A program made the translations under genes and the position numbers. DNA of 64,000 nt from CAYMEV01 sp964389675 [NCBI: uncultured Candidatus Sumerlaeota bacterium]. GTDB lineage: Bacteria > CAYMEV01. Where the stretch lies: the NCBI GenBank assembly GCA_964389675.1, contig CAYMEV010000016.1, positions 1-64,000 on the forward strand, in the 5' to 3' direction. The notes beneath the pieces were generated by a model, which made no database searches, was not told the DNA's origin, and saw only the letters and a program-made list of their open reading frames with translations. Positions 34,639 to 43,513 of this stretch are shown here, piece by piece; position 1 is the first letter of the stretch; the number at the start of each line of letters is the position of its first letter.

Positions 34639-35070
34639 TTAATTAATTTCATATTTTTCAGGCTTCTGTGCACTATGGGGATGATCAGGCCCTGCATACA
34701 CCTTTACCTTTTTGAACAGTTTTCTGCCCAGCCTGTTCTTCGGCAGCATCCCTTTTATTGCATTCTGGATAATGCGCTCAGGATGCCTGGCTATAAGCTC
34801 ATTAGCACTGGTAGCCTTTATACCGCTAATGTATCCTGAATGCTTATAGTATGTTTTATCATCGATTTTTTTTCCAGTTAGCTTTATTTTTTCAGCATTG
34901 ATAACAATCACAAAATCTCCAGTGTCTGAATTAGGAGTGAACTGAGGTTTGTTCTTTCCCCTTATGATCATTGCAATCCTTGTCAGCAGTCTTCCTAAAA
35001 CCTGATCCTGTGCATCAATGATATACCATTTCTTTTGAACCTCATTTGTAGAAAAAAATCTGGTTTTCAT
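34639..35070 (-). CDS. rplM: Ribosomal protein L13
   Basis: Early-assembling large-subunit protein. The 143-residue protein has WYIIDAQDQVLGRLLTRIA, YYKHSGYISGIK, MLPKNRLGRKLFKKVKVYAGPDHPH and the expected length. It is the first gene of the long minus-strand run; a good promoter lies upstream and GAGAGG serves as ribosome site. Confidence 0.97.
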   Translation of the reverse strand: MKTRFFSTNEVQKKWYIIDAQDQVLGRLLTRIAMIIRGKNKPQFTPNSDTGDFVIVINAEKIKLTGKKIDDKTYYKHSGYISGIKATSANELIARHPERIIQNAIKGMLPKNRLGRKLFKKVKVYAGPDHPHSAQKPEKYEIN

Positions 35071-35126
35071 TCTTTCAACCTCTCATAGCATTTTATACAT
35101 TTAATCTTATATGCAAATAAATGCAA

Positions 35127-35154
35127 ATATTAAAAACTTATTAATAATTGTCAA
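35127..35154 (-). promoter_or_regulatory. rplM-rpsI promoter
   Basis: TTGACA (35154-35149), 16 bases and TAATAT (35132-35127) are read on the minus strand, giving a leader of about 50 bases before rplM. A tandem ATGCAAATA repeat lies at 35112-35130 next to the -10. Confidence 0.5.
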
Positions 35155-35192
35155 GTATTTTTTGAGCTTATGATTATGTTTTAGAATTGATA

Positions 35193-35220
35193 TTGACCAA
35201 ACTTTAAAATAATCTAATAT
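35193..35220 (+). promoter_or_regulatory. coaB promoter, predicting a leaderless transcript
   Basis: TTGACC (35193-35198), 16 bases and TAATAT (35215-35220) place the transcription start at about 35227, within two bases of the coaB ATG at 35229. No Shine-Dalgarno sequence precedes that ATG. Confidence 0.45.
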
Positions 35221-35228
35221 TATATTCT

Positions 35229-35876
35229 ATGGTAAAAAACATCATAATAACAGCCGGTGGAACAAGTGAAAAGATTGATGATGTACGCACTATTACAAAT
35301 ATATCATCCGGAAGGCTTGCCATGTCCATCTGTTTGAGGCTCCTGCAATCAATGAAGGATATAAAAATATACTATATATGCGGCCAGAGGGCGCTAAGAC
35401 CTTCAGTATCTCTTCCAGGCGTCTCAATAATACAGATCAATGACACTGAAGATCTTTCAAATGCCCTGCAAAATCTGCATGGCATATATCCTGACGTTTT
35501 TATACATTCAATGGCTGTCAGCGACTTTAAGCCTGTCATGTTCAAGGGGAAAATGTCATCAAATACTGATAATCCGCAAATAAAGCTCACTCCAACATCA
35601 AAGGTAATAGACAAAATCAGATTTTTCTTTCCCGATACTATTCTTTTCGGATTTAAGCTTGAATCCGGAATAACCAGAACTGAGCTTTTTAAGAGGGCCA
35701 GACGGCTTATGACAAGATCCGGATGTAATTATGTAATAGCTAATCTGATCTCTGATATATCATTGTTCTTCCATAATGGCTGGATTATTGATAAAGAAAA
35801 AACAGTTTCGGAATTTTACTCAAAATCCGACTGCAGTAAAAAGATCACAGAAATAATATACAGGAGAACCAAATGA
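35229..35876 (+). CDS. coaB: Phosphopantothenate--cysteine ligase (stand-alone CoaB)
   Basis: Joins cysteine to 4'-phosphopantothenate in coenzyme A synthesis. The 215-residue protein is the CoaB domain only: IITAGGTSEKIDDVRTITNISSGRLA, AVSDFKP, KLTPTSKVID, then FGFKLESG. The usual bacterial Dfp protein fuses CoaC and CoaB; here they are separate, with coaB first and overlapping coaC by 4 bases (ATGA). The C-terminal NLI and EKTVSEF features are retained. Split ligases occur in streptococci and some other lineages. Confidence 0.9.
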   Translation: MVKNIIITAGGTSEKIDDVRTITNISSGRLAMSICLRLLQSMKDIKIYYICGQRALRPSVSLPGVSIIQINDTEDLSNALQNLHGIYPDVFIHSMAVSDFKPVMFKGKMSSNTDNPQIKLTPTSKVIDKIRFFFPDTILFGFKLESGITRTELFKRARRLMTRSGCNYVIANLISDISLFFHNGWIIDKEKTVSEFYSKSDCSKKITEIIYRRTK

Positions 35877-36424
35877 TCAGAAGAATTATTATAGGTGTAA
35901 CAGGAGGAATCGCAGCATATAAATCAATTGATATGACCTCCCTTTTGAAAAAAGAAGGATTTGAAATTAAGGTAATACTGACCAGGAATGCCATGGAATT
36001 TGTCAGGGAGCTTACATTTCATGTTCTTTCCAAAAACAGGGTATACACGGAAATGTTTAACAGCGAATTATCAGTTGACACCGATCATATAGAACTTGCA
36101 AAATGGGGGGATATTATGCTTATTTACCCTGCAACTGCAAATATTATTGGCAAGATATACTGCGGGATTGCGGATGATCTTCTTTCAACAGTTGTCCTTG
36201 CCATGCCCGGCAAGTATAAAATCATCTGCCCTGCTATGAATACCAATATGTGGGAGAATCCAGTAGTTCAGAGAAATATAGATTATATATCTTCTCTTGA
36301 CAGCTATCATTTTATAGACCCCGTATCCAAAAAACTTGCCTGCGGCGATATAGGAAAGGGAGCACTTTGCGAACCCCGGAAGGTATTAGGCCTGATACAA
36401 AAACTGGATAAGAAATTAAAATAA
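35873..36424 (+). CDS. coaC: Phosphopantothenoylcysteine decarboxylase (stand-alone CoaC)
   Basis: FMN-dependent decarboxylase making 4'-phosphopantetheine. The 183-residue flavoprotein has GVTGGIAAYKSIDM, the catalytic His in HIELAKWGDIMLIYPATAN, PAMNTNMWENP with the substrate-binding Asn, and the late flap Cys in KLACGDIGKGAL. Together with coaB it gives the two steps normally made by one Dfp protein. Its stop overlaps the next start by one base. Confidence 0.92.
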   Translation: MIRRIIIGVTGGIAAYKSIDMTSLLKKEGFEIKVILTRNAMEFVRELTFHVLSKNRVYTEMFNSELSVDTDHIELAKWGDIMLIYPATANIIGKIYCGIADDLLSTVVLAMPGKYKIICPAMNTNMWENPVVQRNIDYISSLDSYHFIDPVSKKLACGDIGKGALCEPRKVLGLIQKLDKKLK

Positions 36425-36708
36425 TGGAAGCTGTAAAGCCATATATGATTCTTAAAATACTTTTGAAGAATATATCAAAAGGACAAAGGGAGGAAGCAGT
36501 AAACAACCTTTTTCTGCATTACTGGCATGAATTTTTCAAAAACACCCCTCTCAGCCGTACATCCTTTGTCAGATACCACAAAAGCATTATGTATATTCGT
36601 TCCGATGGAATTGATAACATTGATTTCGAGAAGAATTATAATGAGATAAAGGCATTTCTTGACGACATTCTAGGGCCAGGGTTTAAAAAGATTGTTCTGG
36701 AGGCCTGA
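36424..36708 (+). CDS. Small protein, possibly DciA/DUF721-like
   Basis: Not firmly recognised. The 94-residue protein has an N-terminal helix, a Trp in HYWHEFFKNTPL, a strand pair (FVRYHKSIMYIRSDG), then a helix NYNEIKAFLDDILGPGFKKIVLEA. That order of Trp, strands, and a final helix ending in a Gly-containing turn and strand recalls DUF721/DciA, the helicase loader family. Its ATG overlaps the coaC stop by one base, and pcm follows 6 bases later, so it is part of this operon. The DciA assignment is speculative. Confidence 0.5.
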   Translation: MEAVKPYMILKILLKNISKGQREEAVNNLFLHYWHEFFKNTPLSRTSFVRYHKSIMYIRSDGIDNIDFEKNYNEIKAFLDDILGPGFKKIVLEA

Positions 36709-36714
36709 AAATTT

Positions 36715-37341
36715 ATGAACAGTGACAATGAACATATGATTGAAAACCAGATCATGTCACAGGGGATCAGAAATACAGCATTGCTTGATGCCATGAGATC
36801 TCTGGACAGATCTCTCTTCGTCCCTGAAGAATACAGGGCTTCATCCTATATTGACGGCCCCCTGCCCATCGGTTATGGCCAGACAATATCGCAACCATAT
36901 ATCGTCGCATACATGATTGATGCGGTCTCTCCGGGAAAATATGATACAGTGCTTGAAGTAGGCTCCGGAAGCGGATATTTAAGCTGTATAATATCCAGGC
37001 TTGTCAGGCAGGTTTTTGCCCTAGAGATAATTACCCCCCTCTACCAAAGATCAGCAGGGCTCATCGAAGACCTTGGCATAAATAATATAAAGCTTTTTAA
37101 CAGGAATGGTTATAATGGGCTTCCTGAACATTCACCATATGACATAATCATAGCATCATGCGCATCCCGCGAAATACCAGCTTCCCTTCTGGAGCAGCTA
37201 AACACCGGAGGAAGAATGATAATTCCAATAGAAGAATCATTCTTTTATCAGGATCTCATATTAATTCAAAAAGATTCTGAGAATCTGATTACGGAGACCA
37301 ACCTTCTACCTGTTAGGTTTGTTCCTTTTGTGAAAAAATAG
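36715..37341 (+). CDS. pcm: Protein-L-isoaspartate O-methyltransferase
   Basis: Repairs isoaspartyl residues using S-adenosylmethionine. The 208-residue protein has RSLFVPEEYR, the characteristic DGPLPIGYGQTISQPYIVAYM, SAM motif I VLEVGSGSGYLS, and the C-terminal LNTGGRMIIPIE. It is the last gene of the coaB-coaC-orf-pcm unit and ends 24 bases before a convergent gene. Confidence 0.95.
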   Translation: MNSDNEHMIENQIMSQGIRNTALLDAMRSLDRSLFVPEEYRASSYIDGPLPIGYGQTISQPYIVAYMIDAVSPGKYDTVLEVGSGSGYLSCIISRLVRQVFALEIITPLYQRSAGLIEDLGINNIKLFNRNGYNGLPEHSPYDIIIASCASREIPASLLEQLNTGGRMIIPIEESFFYQDLILIQKDSENLITETNLLPVRFVPFVKK

Positions 37342-37365
37342 GGATTTTTCCAGATAGTGCAGATA

Positions 37366-37782
37366 TTAAACCTTGAGATCTATCTTCCAGAAATTATTGC
37401 TCTCATTATCAGGCAGGACTGCATAAATAGTGTCTATCTTTGGGCTAAGAGACTGAAAGATCACAGATGTATCAAGCAATTCTGAAACACCAATGTTTAT
37501 TCTCCCGATACAGTAATTATTTATGTAAATATCAAGATACCTTGAGATTAAATGCTTGTTTTTAAGATAATTGAAAAGAATCTCCAGAAGCTTTCTGTTA
37601 TGGTCATAATTAACTGCAATATTTGGTATGTACCCCTTTTCTTCCTCCTTTGGGAAAAGGATGTTTTCCGGAGAAATCATCAGAGAAAAATCAAAATAGG
37701 CCAGTTCTTTATTATAGCATATCTCGCAGTTTTTTATCTCATTATCGAATGCTATATGCTGACACCTGCTGCAGAATAACAT
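37366..37782 (-). CDS. Hypothetical protein with N-terminal zinc ribbon
   Basis: Not recognised. The 138-residue protein begins MLFCSRCQHIAFDNEIKNCEICY, two CxxC pairs 13 residues apart, which suggests a zinc finger. The remainder is a beta-rich domain without known motifs (DIYINNYCIGRINIG). It is a single minus-strand gene between pcm and the M42 peptidase. The knuckle could bind nucleic acid or protein; no further role can be read. Confidence 0.6.
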   Translation of the reverse strand: MLFCSRCQHIAFDNEIKNCEICYNKELAYFDFSLMISPENILFPKEEEKGYIPNIAVNYDHNRKLLEILFNYLKNKHLISRYLDIYINNYCIGRINIGVSELLDTSVIFQSLSPKIDTIYAVLPDNESNNFWKIDLKV

Positions 37783-37872
37783 ATTTCATCTCCCAGTTTC
37801 CAAAAAATTCTGAACTAATAGGTGATAATAGCCCTAATTAATTTAAAAATCAATCAATATTTAAATAATTTA

Positions 37873-37900
37873 TTGAAAAACTTAAAATTTATCATAGAAT
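37873..37900 (+). promoter_or_regulatory. Promoter of the M42 peptidase and hybrid kinase
   Basis: TTGAAA (37873-37878), 16 bases and TAGAAT (37895-37900) predict transcription from about 37907. This is inside the longer open frame that begins at 37822, and it supports the start at 37954. Confidence 0.55.
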
Positions 37901-37953
37901 TACAGAGTAATAATTATAAGAGGCTGTCAAAAACATATTACAGGAGATTTAAG

Positions 37954-38997
37954 ATGCAGTTCGATATTTCAAGGATTATAAAAATTCTCAGGGATATAAT
38001 AGAAATTTCCAGCCCATGCGGCTTTACATATGATGTTTCTAACTATATTCAGGATTTTATCAGGGGGCTTGGCTTTAATGATATTAAAAAGCACAGGGAT
38101 TCTGTCTATATCAAGATAAATGGAAGAGAATCAAGGCATATCCCGTTTGTATGCTCTCACTTTGACACACTGGGAGCAATGGTTTCCAGCATACATGAAA
38201 GAGGAAGGCTTGGATTTACAAAAATAGGCTTTTATCATCTTTCAGTCATTGAAAATGAAAATGTCTGGGTTATCACATCTTCTGGAGAAAGATACAGGGG
38301 GACAGCTGTCTATAAGAAGCCTACAACACATGTCTTTACTCATCAGGAACTTGATGAGAAACGAAGCCTGGATAATATGGAAATAAGACTGGACACGGAA
38401 TCTCAAACAAAGAAGGATTTAGAAAAGACTGGAATAAGGGTGGGTGATTATATAGCTTTTGATACAAGGTTTGAGCATACTGAAACCGGCTTCATCAAGT
38501 CAAGGTATCTGGATGATAAAGCTTCTGTAGCAATAATGCTGTATGCCCTGGAATTAATAAGCAAACTGCCCCCGGAGGAAAGAATAATGTCATATTTCTA
38601 TTTTTCAGATCTCGAAGAAATAGGATATGGTGTTAATATGAGAATCCCCGATGAATGCAACCTGGTCCTGGCAATGGACATGGGAGCAGTGGGCAAAGAT
38701 CTCAAAACAGATGAATTTAAGGTCAGCATATGCGTTAAAGATGCTGTAATACCCTACTCTTACAAGGTAAATCAGTATTTATTGGAGCTTTGCAAAAAGA
38801 ATGATCTGGATTTTGCATTTGATGTCTACCCTCATTATGGTTCTGACATAATGCCTGTCCTGAATGCCGGATACGGCGGCGATTTTGCTTTATTCGGACC
38901 TGGGGTCGCAGCATCCCATTCCTATGAAAGGACGCACGAGAAGGGGCTGTACAACACCATGGCGCTTCTATATTCTTTCATGACTGATTTAGGATGA
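37954..38997 (+). CDS. M42-family metallo-aminopeptidase
   Basis: Cobalt- or zinc-dependent aminopeptidase of the FrvX/YsdC/TET type. I start it at 37954, where AGGAG precedes the ATG, rather than at the open frame start of 37822. This gives 347 residues beginning MQFDISRIIKILRDII. The metal ligands appear in VCSHFDTLGAMV (His, Asp), KSRYLDDKASVA (bridging Asp), SDLEEIG (catalytic Glu pair), AMDMGAVG and HSYERTHEKG (late His). It is transcribed with the kinase gene 1 base downstream. TET complexes degrade short peptides. Confidence 0.85.
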   Translation: MQFDISRIIKILRDIIEISSPCGFTYDVSNYIQDFIRGLGFNDIKKHRDSVYIKINGRESRHIPFVCSHFDTLGAMVSSIHERGRLGFTKIGFYHLSVIENENVWVITSSGERYRGTAVYKKPTTHVFTHQELDEKRSLDNMEIRLDTESQTKKDLEKTGIRVGDYIAFDTRFEHTETGFIKSRYLDDKASVAIMLYALELISKLPPEERIMSYFYFSDLEEIGYGVNMRIPDECNLVLAMDMGAVGKDLKTDEFKVSICVKDAVIPYSYKVNQYLLELCKKNDLDFAFDVYPHYGSDIMPVLNAGYGGDFALFGPGVAASHSYERTHEKGLYNTMALLYSFMTDLG

Positions 38998-38998
38998 T

Positions 38999-41047
38999 AT
39001 GGAATTATTTTTTGACTTTATAATTTTTGCGCTTTTATTTAATCTCTTTTATCAGGCAATATTCAAATATCTGAAAACAAAGAGCCTGAAAGACCTCAAC
39101 CTGGCGTTCTCTTATCTGCTTCTTGCTTTCCTTCATTCAAGGACCTATATCCTTATTGAGGATCTAAATACCCAGAAACTGATCATTTCCCTGGGAATGT
39201 TTGTCCTGTTTTTTCTTATCTCCACATTATCAAAATATCCTGACAGGAGAAAAGCAAACCAGATTACAATGTTAAGCCTGCCCCTGTTTTTTATACCTAC
39301 ATTATTTCTTGCGGTCTCTTCATTCTATGCAATATATAGCCATTGGAGCTTTTTTAATGAGAAAAAAAGGCTGTACATGGTCTATTACATATTCAGCTAT
39401 ACCACACTTACATTTGCAGCTTTCACTCTTATGCTCGGTTACCATTATAATATGTCCAAACTTATGCCTTATTATATTCTCGTAGCTTTAGGGGTAATAT
39501 TTCTCTTTATAGGCGAACACACGGACCTCAGGACCAAGAATATAAGACAGCTCAGCAATATCGCATCAAATATATGCTCGTTTTTGCTGGCATTCACAAT
39601 ACTTGCATCCCATACAATGCTTTTATTATTCACAGAAAGCCGAATCGACCTTTTAAGGGACCATTTTCTATTCCTTATAGCGCTTTTCATTATACTTCAT
39701 ATAATATTTTCAATCGGCATGGAAACAGCCTTAAGGGATAATATAGCTTCACAGCTTCAGACACTTGGTATTATACGTGATATTCAGGCAGGAAAGGTCC
39801 CTGAGCCTCCCCCCGGGATAGACAGGGCAAATATTGCTGAAAGCCAGTCTATTCCTAATAACCTGTATAAAATATCCTCAATAATTAAAAAGCACCAGGA
39901 TTCATCTGCGGATCAGCTTAATAAGCTTAAAGAGGTTGACAGGCTCAGGGCGGAGTTTTTAAGGAATGTCAGCCACGAACTCAGGACACCTCTGACAATA
40001 ATCCTTGGTTATATAAACCTTATCTCCATCAAACTCCAGAAGGAGAACCTTAATCAGCTGCACACGTACAGTGAACATGTCAGGGCCCAGGCCTCAATAC
40101 TGCAGAGGCTTGTAGAAAACATCCTCCTGTTCTCAAAAATGGAGAAAAAGACAATGGAGCTGTATATAAGCCTGATAGATGTCCCATCAATCCTGGAAAA
40201 GCTTTTGAATGAATATGAACCCATAATAAATCATATGGATATCACAGTTGTCAAAAAGGTTACCCCATTTAAGATTTATGGTGATTATGATAAGATTTAT
40301 ACGGTATTCAGGGAATTGCTTAGCAATGCCACGAAATTTACTCCTAAAGGCGGAAATATTCTTATAAAAAGTGAAATATATGAACAACAGGATCAGGATA
40401 TTGCAAGATTTATATTCCAGGATTCAGGAATAGGCATACCTGAAGAGAAGATTGAGATTTCATTCCAGAAGTTCAAGCAGATTGATGGAGATGCAAACAG
40501 GGAATATGGAGGGACTGGAATGGGACTGCCTCTCTGTAAAGGGATTGTCGAACTCCATAATGGCAGAATAAGCATAAAAAGCAGGGAGAACCAGGGGACC
40601 AGGGTAACTGTGGATATACCTCAGAAGAAAGGTATAATAAAGAGAGTTTCCGTACCTGAAATCCCAAAAGACCTGGATCCCGGAAAGAATTATTTTCTGA
40701 TAATAGAAGATGATCCCCTGATTGGCGATCTGATCACCAGTTATCTCGAGATGAGGGGAATTATTGGAATACAGGTAAACAGCGGCAAATATGTAAATAA
40801 ATTCATAAATTCTGTAAGGCCTGTCGGCTGTACCCTGGATCTGAATCTTCCTGACATGGACGGATGGAAGGTTTATGAGACTATCAAGAGCAATAAGCAC
40901 AGCAAAGACATACCTGTTATTATCATAACAGAAGATGATGATAAGTCTTATGCCCTCAAGAAAGGAATAAGCATGTATTTAAGCAAGCCGATTGACAAGC
41001 AGACCTTTGACAGCTGTATTGATAAAATCCTGTCAGATCAGTCCTGA
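38999..41047 (+). CDS. Hybrid sensor histidine kinase with receiver domain
   Basis: A 682-residue membrane sensor. About seven TM segments fill residues 1-235. A dimerisation and phosphoacceptor domain follows with His326 in FLRNVSHELRTPLTIILGY, then a GHKL ATPase domain with the N box ELLSNATKF, the G1 box DSGIGIPEEKI and the G2 region GGTGMGL (about residues 430-545). A C-terminal receiver domain has IIEDDPLIGDL and the phosphoacceptor in TLDLNLPDMDGW, with Lys in YLSKPID. It has no dedicated output partner next to it; the sigma-54 regulator at 20773 is too far to be assumed. It lies 1 base after the peptidase gene. Confidence 0.93.
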   Translation: MELFFDFIIFALLFNLFYQAIFKYLKTKSLKDLNLAFSYLLLAFLHSRTYILIEDLNTQKLIISLGMFVLFFLISTLSKYPDRRKANQITMLSLPLFFIPTLFLAVSSFYAIYSHWSFFNEKKRLYMVYYIFSYTTLTFAAFTLMLGYHYNMSKLMPYYILVALGVIFLFIGEHTDLRTKNIRQLSNIASNICSFLLAFTILASHTMLLLFTESRIDLLRDHFLFLIALFIILHIIFSIGMETALRDNIASQLQTLGIIRDIQAGKVPEPPPGIDRANIAESQSIPNNLYKISSIIKKHQDSSADQLNKLKEVDRLRAEFLRNVSHELRTPLTIILGYINLISIKLQKENLNQLHTYSEHVRAQASILQRLVENILLFSKMEKKTMELYISLIDVPSILEKLLNEYEPIINHMDITVVKKVTPFKIYGDYDKIYTVFRELLSNATKFTPKGGNILIKSEIYEQQDQDIARFIFQDSGIGIPEEKIEISFQKFKQIDGDANREYGGTGMGLPLCKGIVELHNGRISIKSRENQGTRVTVDIPQKKGIIKRVSVPEIPKDLDPGKNYFLIIEDDPLIGDLITSYLEMRGIIGIQVNSGKYVNKFINSVRPVGCTLDLNLPDMDGWKVYETIKSNKHSKDIPVIIITEDDDKSYALKKGISMYLSKPIDKQTFDSCIDKILSDQS

Positions 41048-41052
41048 ATCAG

Positions 41053-42120
41053 CTAATCAATTTCTATAAGGTTAAAGTCAATATTTCCAAGCCCGATATC
41101 CTGAGCGTATTTCAGCTGTACAGTATAATCAATATCATATGCTTTATCTCTCAGTCTCGTACTGTTTATCTCCTTAATAAGGTAGAGGCTTGCAGTATCG
41201 ATTGCAACAGGATCGTTTGATGCAAGTATGCCTATATCATCAAAAATGGGTGTCTGGGATTTCCTAATGCAGTCGCAGTCCTTTGTAATATTCATCAGTA
41301 CATTTATATAGGAGGTCTTTTCTTGTTTTCCGCTGACTGCTCCGCATGCATATTCAACTATTTTTTCCTGGAATTCAACAGGGTCTATCCTCCAGTCAAA
41401 TTTAACCGCATCATATCTGCATACAGCAAGGCATTGCCCGCAGCCGATGCATATTGCAGGGTCAATTTTTGCTTTCTTGTCCACGATTGATATTGCCTGC
41501 TGAGGACACCATGAAATACATTGATAACATGCTGTGCATTTACCCTTATTGATCTTTGGCTTCATTTTTGAATGCATTTTCAGTTTTCCCTTCCTGCTTG
41601 CGCATCCCATCCCGAGATTCTTAATTGCGCCGCCGTACCCTGCTGACAAATGCCCTGTAGGGTGGCTTATTACAAGCATTCCATGTGCCATGGCGATATC
41701 CGACGCAATATTCACTGTTTTGAAATGCTTTTTATTGATAGGGATTTCTATATTGTTTGTTCCGAGAAGCCCATCTGCTATTATTATCGGTACGCCTGCC
41801 TTTTTACTGTAAAGCCCCCTCTCTTCCATAAGATTCAAATGATCTATGGAGTTTTTTCTTCTGCTTTGATAAAGGACATTGGTATCTGTAATGAATATCC
41901 TGCTGGTTTTTTCCTTCAGGTCAGATATAAGCTGAAATATGATCTCAGGCCTTATTGATGTAGTATTCAGTTCTTCACCACAATGGATCTTTACTGCTAC
42001 AAAATCCTCCTGGTCTATCTCAAAACATATATTTGACCTGTTAAAAAGATAGCTTATTCTTTTTAAAAGCCTGTCAAAAGGCTCAAAATTTTTAGCCCTC
42101 AGTAAAAATACATCATTCAT
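41053..42120 (-). CDS. DUF362 protein with two [4Fe-4S] clusters
   Basis: The 355-residue protein has a DUF362 domain in two parts flanking a ferredoxin insert. The clusters are CTACYQCISWCP and CIGCGQCLAVCR (around residues 195-235), both complete. The domain motif AGYGGAIKNLGMG lies before it, and ASNDPVAIDTASL after it. DUF362 ferredoxins are often found with cell-wall or anaerobic redox genes; no substrate is known. It is 11 bases downstream of ftsZ and probably the last gene of the division cluster. It ends 5 bases from the convergent kinase gene. Confidence 0.82.
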   Translation of the reverse strand: MNDVFLLRAKNFEPFDRLLKRISYLFNRSNICFEIDQEDFVAVKIHCGEELNTTSIRPEIIFQLISDLKEKTSRIFITDTNVLYQSRRKNSIDHLNLMEERGLYSKKAGVPIIIADGLLGTNNIEIPINKKHFKTVNIASDIAMAHGMLVISHPTGHLSAGYGGAIKNLGMGCASRKGKLKMHSKMKPKINKGKCTACYQCISWCPQQAISIVDKKAKIDPAICIGCGQCLAVCRYDAVKFDWRIDPVEFQEKIVEYACGAVSGKQEKTSYINVLMNITKDCDCIRKSQTPIFDDIGILASNDPVAIDTASLYLIKEINSTRLRDKAYDIDYTVQLKYAQDIGLGNIDFNLIEID

Positions 42121-42131
42121 AGGATGCCCTT

Positions 42132-43490
42132 CTAATCCAGTTTTTTATGGGGGAACCTGCTTTTATTGAATATAAGTGATGTAGGTTTATTAAGCCTGTT
42201 TTTCAGGTTATTGGCAATATTGGTTGGAAGGCTTACACTGTTTTTTACAAAGCTTTTCTCATCATTCTCATCTTCAAAAAAGAATTCATCGACATCCTCC
42301 ATCTCTTCGCTAAAATTATTCTGTTTTACCGGATCACTTGATCTGGTGAAATCAATAGCTACATTCATCGGAGCAGGTTCAGCAGCAGTCTTTTTTGTTT
42401 CGAGAATATTTGATTTTTTTGTCATTCCCATATAAATGCCCTGGTTATCGCTGTTATTCCATCTGAAGCCTGTAATTATCAATAATACCTTTATGCTGTC
42501 ACCCATGGAATGGTCAAAGCCAAACCCCCATTTTAAGTCCGCTTTTGGAGATTTATCCCTGATATAATCACCTACACTGGTAAGTTCTTTGAGTATCAGG
42601 TTCTGCGGAGCACCTATAAAATAGAGTATAATTCCCTCTGCATCATCAATATTATATGATTCCATCAGGGGATGATTCAATGCCTGATTTAGTGCCTTCT
42701 GCGCCTTATCCTCTCCTGAAGCTACTCCAATACCTATAATTGCGGAGCCTTTGCCATGGGTAATTGCCTTGAGGTCCTGAAAATCAACATTCATCTGGCC
42801 GATATCATTGACAATATGCGAAATTGTCTCAACTGTATCTTTCAGGGTATTGTCAGCCAGCTGGAATGCATCCTCTATCTTTATTGATATATTGCTTTTA
42901 TCAATAAGCTTCTGATTGGAAATAACTATAAGTGTGTCTACATTCTCCTGAAGCCTGCCAAGGCCTTCGTGGGCAGCTCTCAGCTTTTTATCACCTTCAA
43001 ACTGGAATGGAGTATATACAATAGCCAGTGTCAATATTCCCATTCCTTTAGCAATCTCGGCAATAATCGGCAGAACACCTGTTCCAGTTCCCCCACCCAT
43101 TCCTGCTGTCAAAATTACCATATCCGTATTTTCCAGGACGCTCCTGAAGGTTTCTTCGGCCTCCCTGGCAGCATTTTCACCCACTGTGGGCATACCGCCG
43201 GCTCCCTGTTTTGTTTTGCCTACAGGTATGCGTATATGCGCAGGCACATCGTTTAATGATTGAGCATCAAGGTTTACTGCAATGAATTTAACATTGTTTG
43301 GATAATTTCCGCTTATCAGCCTTTTTATTGCATTGCATCCAGCTCCTCCTGCTCCCAGAACCTTAATGTTTACAATGTGTTCCGTCCTTTCCTGGTCCAT
43401 GCCTATGGGCAGTTCCTTTTTGGGACCTTCATTTTCATCCTGAACAAAATCACAGTCAAAAATGTTGTATTTTGTATCAAAATCTTCCAT
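42132..43490 (-). CDS. ftsZ: Cell division protein FtsZ
   Basis: Tubulin-like GTPase that forms the division ring. The 452-residue protein has a ~38-residue N-terminal extension before the core (VNIKVLGAGGAGCNAI). The signature GGGTGTG is at 132-138. The T7 synergy loop NVDFQDLKAITHGKG carries the catalytic Asp residues. The C-terminal linker is acidic (EEMEDVDEFFFEDENDE) and ends in NKPTSLIFNKSRFPHKKLD. I cannot find the usual terminal peptide of the type D-I-P-x-F-L-R. It lies 23 bases downstream of ftsA. Confidence 0.95.
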   Translation of the reverse strand: MEDFDTKYNIFDCDFVQDENEGPKKELPIGMDQERTEHIVNIKVLGAGGAGCNAIKRLISGNYPNNVKFIAVNLDAQSLNDVPAHIRIPVGKTKQGAGGMPTVGENAAREAEETFRSVLENTDMVILTAGMGGGTGTGVLPIIAEIAKGMGILTLAIVYTPFQFEGDKKLRAAHEGLGRLQENVDTLIVISNQKLIDKSNISIKIEDAFQLADNTLKDTVETISHIVNDIGQMNVDFQDLKAITHGKGSAIIGIGVASGEDKAQKALNQALNHPLMESYNIDDAEGIILYFIGAPQNLILKELTSVGDYIRDKSPKADLKWGFGFDHSMGDSIKVLLIITGFRWNNSDNQGIYMGMTKKSNILETKKTAAEPAPMNVAIDFTRSSDPVKQNNFSEEMEDVDEFFFEDENDEKSFVKNSVSLPTNIANNLKNRLNKPTSLIFNKSRFPHKKLD

Positions 43491-43513
43491 TTTTACCCTC
43501 CATTTATTTTAAT

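Noticed and set aside
37822-38997. Longer M42 peptidase starting at 37822
   Set aside because: The extra 44 residues do not match the family, and a promoter at 37873-37900 lies within them.
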